Counted from the stretch's first letter, positions 25,586 through 34,704 are shown. The stretch is DNA of 64,000 nucleotides from Glaciecola flavus (GCF_042646125.1 NZ_JBHRSW010000004.1:372001-436000), one strand, 5' to 3'. Numbers and translations are program-made. The notes: generated by a model from the sequence alone, not told the origin.

Positions 25586-26473
25586 TTAGCCATTTGTATC
25601 TTTTGTAAGCAAGCACCACAACTTATTTGTAAAATTCACAAAAAACATGGCCTCAAATGTACATTTTTTCAACACATCGAAGGCTCTACCTGAGGTCTCG
25701 GCATACTGCTGTAACAAACGCATAGCGTCATTCTCAGAATATTCGTTGGTTTTGATTGTGCAAGCTAAATCAAAATAAATAGTCGACACAGCGGCATACT
25801 CCCAATCAAAGCAGATACTACCAACACCACTCACATGAGCACGATGCAAATCATGGTGGCACAATACGCTATCATTACCATGTGTAAGCTGAAAGGAGTT
25901 GTATTGTGGCAATATAGCCCCGTACTCCGCTTGCAAACTTAGCTTTTCCGATTCTGAGAGGTCGGTAGTGTTGTCATCACACAAATACCTCAAATATTGT
26001 TGCCATGCTTGAACTAAATTTAATGGATTGGCCTTTACCTTTGTACTGTGAATACGCCACAAGGTATCTGCCAGTTTTTCAGGACTGATGCTGGGGGTGT
26101 CTGCTGGAATGTCTACCCACTCTTCAATATACAAAGTGTGATCGTCTGACAAAAACAGGGGCATCGGGGCTAACTGTTTGCTTGCTAGCCGCTTTTGCAA
26201 ATGGAATACTTCGAGCCTATCGAGGGGTAGTTGCGCATTTTTGACAAAGCGCTTTGCCAAGAAATGAAATGTCCACCTTCCCTTTTCACCAGCTAGTTTG
26301 TTGCTCGCTTGGCAATGCGCTACTACATGAACATTATTGTTTATCGCCCCAGCATTAACGGGAATATAGTCTATGCTTTGCAACGCCACATCAACTGAGC
26401 TTTGAGTTTCAATCACTGTGTTGAGAATATGGATGAATTCTGGCGAGCGTAAATGCATACTAAGTAAAGACAA
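25586..26473 (-). CDS. Phosphotransferase of the APH family, probable thiamine kinase
   Basis: 295 residues. SVLCHHDLHRAHVSG contains the Brenner catalytic motif (HxDLxxxN/H type) and ICFDWEYAAVSTIYFDLAC the metal-binding Asp of aminoglycoside phosphotransferase/choline kinase-like enzymes. The family includes ThiK, which phosphorylates thiamine to thiamine monophosphate. The last place in a TPP-riboswitch operon makes thiamine kinase the best guess, by inference. The TTG at 26473 or the ATG at 26458 could start it. The pnuC stop lies 4 bases upstream of the TTG. Confidence 0.72.
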   Translation of the reverse strand: MSLLSMHLRSPEFIHILNTVIETQSSVDVALQSIDYIPVNAGAINNNVHVVAHCQASNKLAGEKGRWTFHFLAKRFVKNAQLPLDRLEVFHLQKRLASKQLAPMPLFLSDDHTLYIEEWVDIPADTPSISPEKLADTLWRIHSTKVKANPLNLVQAWQQYLRYLCDDNTTDLSESEKLSLQAEYGAILPQYNSFQLTHGNDSVLCHHDLHRAHVSGVGSICFDWEYAAVSTIYFDLACTIKTNEYSENDAMRLLQQYAETSGRAFDVLKKCTFEAMFFVNFTNKLWCLLTKDTNG

Positions 26474-26476
26474 TCA

Positions 26477-27100
26477 TCAGACAGCTGAATCTGCAACAGA
26501 CCTTGGTGCCTGCATACTTTGTGTCCACTGCCAATAGCCCTTTATCGCAATCACAATATATATCAGCATTAATAAAGCAGTAAATATCAAACCCGCTTTA
26601 ACAACTAGATATACCGTAGCAGCGTTAATGATGATCCAATAGAGCCAAGAGGCGCGTTTTTTTCTAACCGTGAGAAAAGTGGTGAACAGCGAAAATACGG
26701 TAATACTCGCATCAAGTAAAAGCTGTTCATAACTCAACCAATGTGCGGCGAAAAAATAAATAAGCGCAGTGCATGTTCCAGCACTTGCAATAAATAGCAA
26801 GTGCTGTTGCGTAGACATAATACTTACTAGCAATACAGCGCTCGATGGCTTTTGACGCCATGAAAGCCAGCCCACCACCGCCATCACTGCATAGTAGGCA
26901 TTGAGCAATACTTGGAACAACAAACTAACGTCCCAGTATATAAAGGTGTACAAGCTTGTCGAGATAAGTGCGGCAGGCCAACACCAGATTGACTCTTCAG
27001 TTGCCAGCCAAACATAAGCAATAGCCAGCGCAACAGCAAAAAGCTCTAGGCCACTTTGTGATTGCCATTGACTTAGTAGAGCCTGCCACACTTCATCCAT
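26477..27100 (-). CDS. pnuT: PnuC-family vitamin transporter, probably thiamine (PnuT)
   Basis: 207 residues with about seven membrane helices. SIWCWPAALISTSLYTFIYW and LNAYYAVMAVVGWLSW are characteristic of PnuC-type facilitators, which move a vitamin across the inner membrane and depend on intracellular phosphorylation for trapping. Its start overlaps the preceding stop by one base (TAATG). The TPP riboswitch upstream and a downstream kinase point to thiamine as the substrate (PnuT) over nicotinamide riboside. Confidence 0.83.
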   Translation of the reverse strand: MDEVWQALLSQWQSQSGLELFAVALAIAYVWLATEESIWCWPAALISTSLYTFIYWDVSLLFQVLLNAYYAVMAVVGWLSWRQKPSSAVLLVSIMSTQQHLLFIASAGTCTALIYFFAAHWLSYEQLLLDASITVFSLFTTFLTVRKKRASWLYWIIINAATVYLVVKAGLIFTALLMLIYIVIAIKGYWQWTQSMQAPRSVADSAV

Positions 27101-27354
27101 TAGCTAATATCCATATTATCCGCATTCAAGAATTTGCACACAAAAGCCGCTTGACCAACTTGCTGATATGTCGTTTTAAACTCTCGATGCAAAACATGCA
27201 TAACTTGATCGTAGTCACCTGAGACCAAGGTGCAAGTATGCGTGGTATTCACATACAAGTCCGGCTCTTCGTTTAAACGAGCAATAAAATCTTGAATAAA
27301 CCCAATGTAAGCATTATCCAGAGGATACAGGGTTATTTCTACCGCTAGTTTCAT
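27100..27354 (-). CDS. YkoF/MTH1187-like thiamine-binding protein
   Basis: 84 residues, a single ferredoxin-like unit: MKLAVEITLYPLDNAYIGFI starts the first strand, and a central strand reads TCTLVSGDYDQVMHVLHREF. This matches the YkoF/MTH1187 thiamine-binding superfamily. It has no signal peptide, so it should act in the cytoplasm, perhaps buffering thiamine or its pyrimidine moiety. It lies between the TonB receptor and pnuT in the riboswitch operon. Confidence 0.7.
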   Translation of the reverse strand: MKLAVEITLYPLDNAYIGFIQDFIARLNEEPDLYVNTTHTCTLVSGDYDQVMHVLHREFKTTYQQVGQAAFVCKFLNADNMDIS

Positions 27355-27372
27355 CGTCTTGTACTCTCCGTT

Positions 27373-29436
27373 CTAAAAATTATAGCGATAGCTGATACCA
27401 ACTTGGCGCGCTTGACCAAATTGAAAGTATGGCTCTGTCACATAACCTTTACGAGGATCATTACCAAAACCACCAAAACCACGCGTTAGCAATTCCCTAT
27501 CAAACAAATTTTTCACCCAAAGGCTCACTTGCCCATAAGTCATATTGTAATTGAGTCGAGAATTCACAACATAGCTAAATGGCGAACGCTCTTCATGCCC
27601 TATTGATAGCCGAAATTCGTCTTTTGCATCGACATCTAGATACCAGGACAAATGCTCAGTAAAAGCATAATTTGATGAGACGAACACGGTAAATTTTGGC
27701 GCTTGCGCTTGTTCCTGCTCAGGAACAAAGCTTCCATCAATACGCGTGTAATTACCAAACGTTGCGCGTAGGTAAGCGACATTCGCTTTAATCGTCCAAT
27801 TATCTTGTACATACCAATCCGAACTGATTTCAAGCCCCCGATTTTTACCTGTGTCAGTGTTGCGAATGGCGTCAGCAAACGACGAGACTACAGTGCCATC
27901 ATCAACCGTGTTTTGAAATATGGCAAAATCACTCACTTGTGCATCTTCGCGCTGCATATAAAAAACGGAGGCATTAATTGTTGCCAATCCATCAAATGCT
28001 TGTCCTTTTACGCCGAACTCCATGTTCCAATTAAATTCTGGATCGAATGTTCTATCTGTGCCAGCTAAACGTTCATCAATGTTAAACCCACCCGCTTTGT
28101 AACCGCGTGATAAGGTACTGTACAGCAGCGTATTGTTCAGTGAATATTCAAGTGATACTGACGCTGCCAACAAGCTGTCATCAAGCTGCTCGGTAAAGCC
28201 CGCGTTGTCTTGATAATCCGCCGTAAAATGCTCTAGCCTCAACGACCCAGTCAAGCGCACGGTAGAACTAAGGGGAGCAGAATATTGTCCAAAAATTGAA
28301 GCAGACTGCGGTGTATACTCACTGGTAAAATCACCATCGTTAAAAGTGTACTCACGCAACAAGTCTTCTGAATTATTGTATATATTCAGCCCAAGCAACC
28401 AGTTGTGCTCAGCAGACCAAAGTGATGCCAGCTTTACATCAAAGGACGAACGCCTTATATCTCGCAAATAGCGGTCAAATGATGTATAGCCATCTGGATG
28501 AATGCCGGTAAACGTCCAGTCTTCGTCGTAGGCATAATCAAAATCGCCACTGAGAGTTGTTAGTGTGGTTTGCAGTTGGAAACGATCGAAGGTTTGTTCA
28601 AATTTAATACTAAGGGCATTCGCATCGGTATGATCTCTGCCTGGCTCGTCCGACAAGGTAACATTATCGTTGTTTAAGCTAAAGGCATCATAACCGTTAT
28701 TAATGTTAAAGTGATAAAAACGGAAATCTAGTGAAGAGTTTGCCGACGTTGCCAAATTGACAAACAAAGAGGCCGTCAACTCGTCCACGCCATTGGTGTC
28801 GTCACGCTCCAAGAATGCGTTTTCAACAAAACCATCTGACACTGTTTTTTGTATACTGGCGCGATAACTAAGCGCGTCATTGATATTGTTTCCATGCGCC
28901 GCACCCAGCTGCCATTCGCCAAATTCCGCGATGCTTGCAGTAAAGAAACCACTCTGCTCACCATCTGCGGGTGTACTCACCAATTTTACTACGCCCGCCA
29001 AACTATTGATGCCAGAGGCAACAGATTGAGGCCCAGACAAAAGCTCTAGCTGCGCTAAATCAAAAGTCGTCGCCAAACTACCCAACCCCGATATATCTAA
29101 CTCATCCAATAACAAGCCGACAGAAGGATTGGTGGGTTCAGAAAATTGACTGCGTTCACCAATTCCTCGAATTTGTAAAAATTTACCTCGTGTCGCGCCA
29201 GCAGTAAAATTTAAATTAGGCAAAGCAGACACAAGATCCTGTAAATGCCTCGACTCTCGTTGGCTAATGCTCTCTTTATCCAATACGACTACAGAGCCGG
29301 GTAAGTCTGATAAGTCTCTTTCTACTAAGCTGGCAGTCACCGTGATACGCTCTGTTGTTGACTCTTCTGCGACAGCAGCAAAAGTGGGTAGCGCGATGGC
29401 AGTAATGATAGATATTGCAAGTTTTGATTTGTTCAT
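27373..29436 (-). CDS. TonB-dependent receptor, probably for thiamine
   Basis: 687 residues. A signal peptide (cleavage near FAAVAEE) is followed by a TonB box-like ERITVTASLVERDL, a plug domain (SVVVLDKESISQRESRHLQDL) and a 22-strand barrel ending in the aromatic QVGISYRYNF. Outer-membrane receptors of this type take up scarce nutrients with energy from TonB-ExbBD. Substrate inference: it is the first gene after a TPP riboswitch and precedes thiamine-binding and transport genes. Start ATG 29436. Confidence 0.85.
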   Translation of the reverse strand: MNKSKLAISIITAIALPTFAAVAEESTTERITVTASLVERDLSDLPGSVVVLDKESISQRESRHLQDLVSALPNLNFTAGATRGKFLQIRGIGERSQFSEPTNPSVGLLLDELDISGLGSLATTFDLAQLELLSGPQSVASGINSLAGVVKLVSTPADGEQSGFFTASIAEFGEWQLGAAHGNNINDALSYRASIQKTVSDGFVENAFLERDDTNGVDELTASLFVNLATSANSSLDFRFYHFNINNGYDAFSLNNDNVTLSDEPGRDHTDANALSIKFEQTFDRFQLQTTLTTLSGDFDYAYDEDWTFTGIHPDGYTSFDRYLRDIRRSSFDVKLASLWSAEHNWLLGLNIYNNSEDLLREYTFNDGDFTSEYTPQSASIFGQYSAPLSSTVRLTGSLRLEHFTADYQDNAGFTEQLDDSLLAASVSLEYSLNNTLLYSTLSRGYKAGGFNIDERLAGTDRTFDPEFNWNMEFGVKGQAFDGLATINASVFYMQREDAQVSDFAIFQNTVDDGTVVSSFADAIRNTDTGKNRGLEISSDWYVQDNWTIKANVAYLRATFGNYTRIDGSFVPEQEQAQAPKFTVFVSSNYAFTEHLSWYLDVDAKDEFRLSIGHEERSPFSYVVNSRLNYNMTYGQVSLWVKNLFDRELLTRGFGGFGNDPRKGYVTEPYFQFGQARQVGISYRYNF

Positions 29437-29441
29437 CGAAT

Positions 29442-29458
29442 CTCTTCTTAAAGAAAAG
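29442..29458 (-). promoter_or_regulatory. Putative Shine-Dalgarno-sequestering hairpin
   Basis: On the minus strand, CTTTTCTT and AAGAAGAG can pair (7 of 8) just before the receptor start, covering the purine-rich ribosome-binding site AAGAAGAG. It lies between the TPP aptamer and the ATG, as expected for an expression platform acting on translation. Confidence 0.45.
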
Positions 29459-29494
29459 ATCCGGTATTACGGCAGGTATTGGGACAATAAATTG

Positions 29495-29587
29495 TTAACC
29501 ATTCCTACGCCGGTACTAACCGGATCAGGTAAATAAGGGTTTTCTTTCGAATCTCAGCAGCATTCGCTGCACCCCTTGGTTGATTTC
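29495..29587 (-). promoter_or_regulatory. TPP (thi-box) riboswitch aptamer
   Basis: On the minus strand the conserved blocks occur in order: AAGGGGTGC, GCTGCTGAGATT, ACCCTT, ACCTGATCCGG and CCGGCGTAGGAA. These are the P2/P4 bulges and pyrophosphate-sensing segments of the TPP riboswitch. It lies about 60 bases upstream of the TonB receptor and should repress the operon when thiamine pyrophosphate is abundant. Confidence 0.95.
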
Positions 29588-29651
29588 AACATGTGTCTTT
29601 TAGACGGCGCGCATGTTATCAAGAGTTCTAGTATTATGGAAGGCTTACAAG

Positions 29652-30080
29652 TTACTCAAGCGCTGAATGAAGTAAATTTAATGTTTTTAATTCTTCACGC
29701 GTTTGTGCCTCTAGCTCAGCCATAGTTTTACCGTGTGGTGTCGATTGCCGAGTGATGGGATCGACGGCAACAAACACTATGTCGTCTGCCAAACAGATTG
29801 TCGATTTAGTTGCCTTGTTCCTTACCAAGCATGTTACCGTTATTGACGTTCTACCGACTTTTTTAGTCACTAAACCAAACTCAAGCACTTCGCCAACCAA
29901 AGCCGGTGCTTCGAAACTTATTTCACCAATATGCTTTGTGACTAAACAATTGGTACCCAGCTGACAGATAGCATAAATAGCGGCTTCTTCGTCGATCCAT
30001 TCTAATACTCTGCCACCGAATAAAGAATCTGCATAATTTAGATCACTCGGCATAACTAGACGTCGAGACATAAACTGCAT
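29652..30080 (-). CDS. Acyl-CoA thioesterase, hotdog fold
   Basis: 142 residues. YADSLFGGRVLEWIDEEAA is the active-site helix region (Asp in 'N-x-x-D/G-G' context) of YciA/BACH-type thioesterases, and GEISFEAPALVGEVLEFGL is the central strand pair. These hydrolyse acyl-CoA esters in the cytoplasm. The start has GGAG eight bases upstream of ATG 30080. It diverges from tmcA across palindromic element copy 3. Confidence 0.83.
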   Translation of the reverse strand: MQFMSRRLVMPSDLNYADSLFGGRVLEWIDEEAAIYAICQLGTNCLVTKHIGEISFEAPALVGEVLEFGLVTKKVGRTSITVTCLVRNKATKSTICLADDIVFVAVDPITRQSTPHGKTMAELEAQTREELKTLNLLHSALE

Positions 30081-30124
30081 GTGATTTGCTCCAATTTGCG
30101 TGTAAAATCAAACAGCTGTGAGAG

Positions 30125-30268
30125 GTTTGGCTTTGCCAGTAGGTGGGTGCTCGATTCACTAGAATTAAAGACGCCATAAACCCATCCGTGGAGGCTTCAC
30201 AAAGGCATCCATGCCTTTGAGACTTTAATTCTAGTGAATCGAGCACCCACCTACTGGCAAAGCCAAAC
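30125..30268. repeat. Palindromic element, copy 3
   Basis: A perfect 46-bp inverted repeat (30125-30170 with 30223-30268) surrounds a 52-base core. The core has CCATCCGTGG (30182-30191) and AAAGGCATCCATGCCTTT (30201-30218), two mini-palindromes each centred on ATCC, the same architecture as copies 1 and 2 but with a different sequence. It fills the space between the divergent thioesterase and tmcA genes. Confidence 0.95.
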
Positions 30269-30296
30269 ACTGCGCAGCCTATCAAAACGTAATTAT

Positions 30297-32378
30297 ATGA
30301 GCTCTAGTGTGTTTCAAGCAAACCTTCAGCTTTTAAGCCAGCTTAAAAGCTGGTTACAAAGCCGACAAAAGAAACAAATTCATCGCAGCATACTGTTATT
30401 AAATGCAAATAGTAGCGGTATAAATGCAGCTATTGAAGCAATTGCTTCAAACGCGCAGTCACTGCTCCTGATTAGTAATAAACCAACTGATACACCTTAT
30501 AAAACCCTATCACAAAGTAAAATTAATAGCGTATTGGGCAGTCAATATTCCCACCTTGTATTCGACGCTCGCAAAGGTTTTTCTGCATCGGCTCTATTTG
30601 CTAGTGCTGGCCTTGTAGACAAATGTGGCTGCTTTATAATCCTGTGTCCGAGGCTTAAACAATGGCCTGTATTGGATGTTAAGCACAATCGTTTACTCAG
30701 CTATCAATGTAATGCGAGCTATAGTTATTTTGTGGCGCATTTGCTTAGCGAGTTACAACGCTCACCTTGTGTCTCGCATTTAAGCCCGCGTTTAACGCAA
30801 CTAAAAACGCCACAATCGGTCGACAATGATTCATCTTTTCCATTTAACAACAACCTTCAACAACTACAGTTATCGACCGAACAGTCTCTGATTTACGAAG
30901 ACATCACACAAAGTCTGGCACGAAATCAATCTGGAAAATTTGTAATTTTGGGTAAGCGCGGTCGCGGTAAGTCCACCCTTCTTGCCCAAATAGCTGCATA
31001 TGCCCTAAACCGTGGAATGCGTATTGGCTACACATCAGATAAACGTCAACAATGCCAGGTAATATCGCGTTCGATAGAAAACTATTGCTCACCGATAGCA
31101 GAGTATCTCCCCCCAGATATTGCCGCCGACGAAGAATACAATGTGGACAAAGACATCTTATTCATCGATGAATTGGCATCTATCTCACCAGAACTGATTA
31201 CAAAAATAGTAGCAAAATATGCTTTTGTTGTGATGGCCGGCACCTACGATGGTTATGAGGGAACCGGACAAGGCTTGCTCACTCGCCTATTACCGAGTAT
31301 AGCGCAAATTCAGCAATATGAATTAAGGCAGGCATTTCGTTGGTATGATAATGACCCTATAGAAGAGTTGTTCGAAAAAATCTTTACACCCAAAGTAGAT
31401 GAACCCTCATTTGATCAAATCACAGCGCGCAATGACGTGAATTCAGAACTCACGATAAAAGCAATATCAAAGCAAGCGCTCATATCAAACAAACACTTAT
31501 ATCACGAAGTCGTCAACATACTGCTAAAAGCGCACTATCAAACTACACCAAATGATATTCAACGACTCTTGGATGACCCAAGCTATCATTTGGTATGCGC
31601 GATGAGAAAGGTTCAAGATGAACAAAGTGTGATTGGAGTTGTTATTTATGTGAATGAGGGCAACTTTGCGCAAAATGCGCTCGCTGAGGATATTGCGTTG
31701 GGAAGGCGTCGCGTGCAAGGTCACCTATTTGCGCAAAATATGGCGCTGTATACACACTGTCATGATTTCTTAGAGTACAGTTATATTCGGATACAACGGG
31801 TGGCGGTACTCGACAAATACAGACTTATGGGTATAGGGAGTCAACTACTTGCCTATACACAAAGGCTGGCAAATGAGAACAATGATGTTTTATGTACAAA
31901 CTTTGGATTTACTGATGAATTATTCAAATTTTGGAGAAAAAATGCGTTTTTACTGGTAAAGGCAGGAGAAAAAATTGATAGCGCCAGTGGCACAATATCG
32001 GGCTTTTTTGTTTCATCAAAGAGTACTTCTAACAAATACAAACTGAGCGAGTTTCTGCACAATCAGTTATCAATCACTCTGCCTTACTTATGCGCTTTTA
32101 AACCTAAAATATGGCGACGGCTACCACAGCGGCTAAAAAATACGGCTCACAGTAGCAATGAAGTGAACCACACAATAGTCCTACAAAATATAGCAAGGTT
32201 TGTGGCTGGTGATATTCTTCCGCAGCATATTTTAGCCGAGTGCTATTACATTGCTCAGAAAACTCAGAACACTACAATTCTCTCGTTGATTGAAGACTTA
32301 AATACGACTGGAATGGCTAAACAAGATAGGCAAGTTTTAGAAATTCGCTTACAAAATGAAATAAAAAAAACCCGCTAA
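30297..32378 (+). CDS. tmcA: tRNA(Met) cytidine acetyltransferase
   Basis: 693 residues from ATG 30297; E. coli TmcA has 671. A helicase-like ATPase domain (P-loop GKRGRGKSTLLAQ; DEAD-like LFIDELASI) is followed by a GNAT acetyltransferase domain (VAVLDKYRLMGIGSQLL). The enzyme makes N4-acetylcytidine at the wobble position of elongator tRNA-Met. A longer frame starting at 30234 would run through the inverted-repeat arm and is rejected. Confidence 0.92.
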   Translation: MSSSVFQANLQLLSQLKSWLQSRQKKQIHRSILLLNANSSGINAAIEAIASNAQSLLLISNKPTDTPYKTLSQSKINSVLGSQYSHLVFDARKGFSASALFASAGLVDKCGCFIILCPRLKQWPVLDVKHNRLLSYQCNASYSYFVAHLLSELQRSPCVSHLSPRLTQLKTPQSVDNDSSFPFNNNLQQLQLSTEQSLIYEDITQSLARNQSGKFVILGKRGRGKSTLLAQIAAYALNRGMRIGYTSDKRQQCQVISRSIENYCSPIAEYLPPDIAADEEYNVDKDILFIDELASISPELITKIVAKYAFVVMAGTYDGYEGTGQGLLTRLLPSIAQIQQYELRQAFRWYDNDPIEELFEKIFTPKVDEPSFDQITARNDVNSELTIKAISKQALISNKHLYHEVVNILLKAHYQTTPNDIQRLLDDPSYHLVCAMRKVQDEQSVIGVVIYVNEGNFAQNALAEDIALGRRRVQGHLFAQNMALYTHCHDFLEYSYIRIQRVAVLDKYRLMGIGSQLLAYTQRLANENNDVLCTNFGFTDELFKFWRKNAFLLVKAGEKIDSASGTISGFFVSSKSTSNKYKLSEFLHNQLSITLPYLCAFKPKIWRRLPQRLKNTAHSSNEVNHTIVLQNIARFVAGDILPQHILAECYYIAQKTQNTTILSLIEDLNTTGMAKQDRQVLEIRLQNEIKKTR

Positions 32379-32393
32379 TATTAGCGGGTTTTT
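32364..32393. terminator. Bidirectional terminator between tmcA and the TPR gene
   Basis: CCCGCTAAT/ATTAGCGGG is a 9-bp perfect stem with A and T runs on both sides. The tmcA stop codon falls within the stem, and the opposing TPR gene stops 20 bases away. It suits both convergent transcripts. Confidence 0.88.
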
Positions 32394-32412
32394 AAAATTG
32401 CCTGAGTATCCG

Positions 32413-33672
32413 TTAGAGATTAATACCGCGGTTTTTAGCCTTGGTCTTAATATGTGACATCCAAGCTCTTGCATTTCTGCGTAAGCTAGAATCAGTACTA
32501 GACTCTTTAGCGTGCTCATACGCTTTCGTAAAGTTTTCCGCATAGAAGTTTGCTTGCATCAACGTGAAGTGCACTTTGGTTGGGCTATCAATTCCCGCTT
32601 CCAAAGCTTTATTCAAAGCTGCAATAGAACCTTTATAGTCTTCAGCATTAAGCAGTAATTCACCTTGCTTCTGAAAATAATCAGGCTTGGGTTCTTTAGC
32701 TGCGGCTTTAGCATAATACTGTGCGGCTGATTTATACTCTTTAGCTTGATGATACGTTCTTGCTAAAGAAGCCAATTCCTGCTCGTTTTCTTCAAACAGC
32801 CCTTCTTCGAGGTACTTTTTGTAAAGACGGGCACCTTGGATTGGCGCGTCCTGTGCAGAATACAACTGAATCAACAACTTGATATCGGACTTCTTGGTTA
32901 AAAACCCTTGTCTATATGCCGCTGATAATGTAGCTAGTGCATTGGTGTAGTCTTCGAGCATCATATAAAACTGCCCAGTCATTATCCACCATTGCTTATC
33001 ATCAGGAAATAAAACGACTAAGGTTTTAGCAACGTCCAAAGCATTTTTAAATTGCTTTTGCTCCATATAAGAACTTACTTTTAATACGTAAGGATCCTTT
33101 TTAGGCTCTTCAAGCAAGGCAATTGCTTTATCTGCTGGCTCTATCACCTTAGCAAATTGTTTCATTTGCGTGTAAGCCTGACCTATTCTGGTATATGTTT
33201 CTGAATCTTCCTTACAGGTAAATTTCATCCACTTTTCATACCAAGCGATAGAGTCTTCAAACTTTTCCAATTGGAGAGAAAGTTGAGCAGCCAAGTACAA
33301 CACATCGGCATGATCTTTATCGTTTAACACTTTAGTATCAACCGACGCGATCAAGGTTTTTAAGGCTTCTTCTTCTTTATCATCTTCTGATATCAAAAGT
33401 TGGCCTAGAAACTTGTTGACCGTGGCCTGATCGAAAGGCTCTTTAGCTTCAATATCTTTTAAGATACGAATCGCTTCGGGTGTGTTGTCTTGATTATATG
33501 CTTCAAACGCCGCAGTAAGCTTTTTACCCGCGCTTTGTCCAATAAGCTGCGTTTTAGCAGGCACATAGCCCGGGCACAACACTGGCGGTTCAACTGCGAA
33601 TGCACTTGAACTCCATACACCTGCAGTCAACATCGAACAAGTCAGCAATAATTTATTAAATTGCTTAATCAT
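32413..33672 (-). CDS. TPR protein of the TonB2-type cluster
   Basis: 419 residues with a signal peptide (AGVWSSSAFA) and a chain of tetratricopeptide-like repeats, e.g. DSIAWYEKWMKFTCKEDSET and KSAAQYYAKAAAKEPKPDYF. It is the last gene of a tightly spaced operon with TonB and ExbBD. The TPR proteins in these Alteromonadales and Vibrio clusters are periplasmic accessories of unknown exact role in receptor energising. Confidence 0.8.
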   Translation of the reverse strand: MIKQFNKLLLTCSMLTAGVWSSSAFAVEPPVLCPGYVPAKTQLIGQSAGKKLTAAFEAYNQDNTPEAIRILKDIEAKEPFDQATVNKFLGQLLISEDDKEEEALKTLIASVDTKVLNDKDHADVLYLAAQLSLQLEKFEDSIAWYEKWMKFTCKEDSETYTRIGQAYTQMKQFAKVIEPADKAIALLEEPKKDPYVLKVSSYMEQKQFKNALDVAKTLVVLFPDDKQWWIMTGQFYMMLEDYTNALATLSAAYRQGFLTKKSDIKLLIQLYSAQDAPIQGARLYKKYLEEGLFEENEQELASLARTYHQAKEYKSAAQYYAKAAAKEPKPDYFQKQGELLLNAEDYKGSIAALNKALEAGIDSPTKVHFTLMQANFYAENFTKAYEHAKESSTDSSLRRNARAWMSHIKTKAKNRGINL

Positions 33673-33674
33673 AA

Positions 33675-34289
33675 CTAACCTCCTTCCAGCGTAAAGTCTA
33701 GCTGAACAGTCAAGCCTGGTTGTCTGACTGCTTTGCCGTCAACAATTTTAGGGTTGTAACGCCATTTTCTTAACGCGCGTTTTGCTTCACGGTCAAATAT
33801 ACGCTTTGGCTGTGCGTCAATAACTTCAACATCTTCAACACCACCAATCTCATTAATAGTAAAGGATAGTTTTACCCAACCTTCTTTACCATCGCGTGCT
33901 GCTTCTGGAGGGTATTTAGGATCCTGACGAAATATGGGGGTTGCATCACCATCTTGAATCTGCCCGCCAAAGCCACCAATATTTACGCCAACACCACCTG
34001 TATCAATACCGGGAACAGCTAAACTAAACGCATTAGCATCTGGTTCGGCTACTTCAGGCTCAACCACTTGAGCCTTTGGCGGCTCTTGTGGCGGGGGTGG
34101 AGGTGGAGGTGGCTGTCGAACACGCGTTTGTGTGCTATCTTCAGGCTCACTCATAACAATATCGATGACCGGTGGTGGCTCTAGAGGCTCAGAGCGCTCA
34201 CCCGTATTTTCCACCAACTTTGCCATGATAACAAAGAGGGCAAATACAATACCCGCACCAATGAATATAGAAGCAATTATTCTCACCAT
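33675..34289 (-). CDS. tonB: TonB energy-transducing protein
   Basis: 204 residues. An N-terminal membrane helix (about 4-24) leads to a proline-rich spacer (RQPPPPPPPPQEPPKAQ) and a C-terminal TonB domain (YPPEAARDGKEGWVKLSF, then REAKRALRKWRYNPK). It carries proton-motive force from ExbBD to outer-membrane receptors, two of which are in this window. Downstream gene spacing is 2 bases. Confidence 0.92.
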   Translation of the reverse strand: MVRIIASIFIGAGIVFALFVIMAKLVENTGERSEPLEPPPVIDIVMSEPEDSTQTRVRQPPPPPPPPQEPPKAQVVEPEVAEPDANAFSLAVPGIDTGGVGVNIGGFGGQIQDGDATPIFRQDPKYPPEAARDGKEGWVKLSFTINEIGGVEDVEVIDAQPKRIFDREAKRALRKWRYNPKIVDGKAVRQPGLTVQLDFTLEGG

Positions 34290-34294
34290 AATAC

Positions 34295-34693
34295 TTACTC
34301 CCTCACTGCAACCGCAACACGATCAATACCGGCTGCTTTTACTTGGTCCATTACCTCTATCACTAAGCCGTGCCGCGTTTTTTCATCCGCTTGGATAAAA
34401 ACAACATCAGTCGGCTGTTCCAGAAGTAACTTTTCTAGGTTTGCTCTCACCGCTTCGGCAGATATTTCTCGTCTGTCGATCCAAACATCGCCATCTTCAG
34501 TGATTGCTATAAAAATGTTGGCATTTTTATATTGAACTGCCGTTTCGCCCTCAGGTTTGTTTACTTCCATACCTGCTTGCTTTACAAAAACGGTCGTTAC
34601 GATGAAGAAAATAAGCATAATAAACACGATGTCTAGCATCGGTGTCATATCAATTTGCGCTTCCTCATCTGGTTCTCTTGTTTTACGTGCCAT
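34295..34693 (-). CDS. exbD: ExbD biopolymer transport protein
   Basis: 132 residues. One membrane helix contains the proton-path Asp in IDMTPMLDIVFIMLIFFIV, followed by a periplasmic domain. It partners with the upstream ExbB-like protein to drive TonB. It is 5 bases from tonB. Confidence 0.92.
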   Translation of the reverse strand: MARKTREPDEEAQIDMTPMLDIVFIMLIFFIVTTVFVKQAGMEVNKPEGETAVQYKNANIFIAITEDGDVWIDRREISAEAVRANLEKLLLEQPTDVVFIQADEKTRHGLVIEVMDQVKAAGIDRVAVAVRE

Positions 34694-34704
34694 AACTACC
34701 TCTA

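Noticed and set aside
30234..30296. Longer N-terminus for tmcA
   Set aside because: The extra 21 residues are encoded by the right arm of the palindromic element. The ATG at 30297 fits the TmcA family start.
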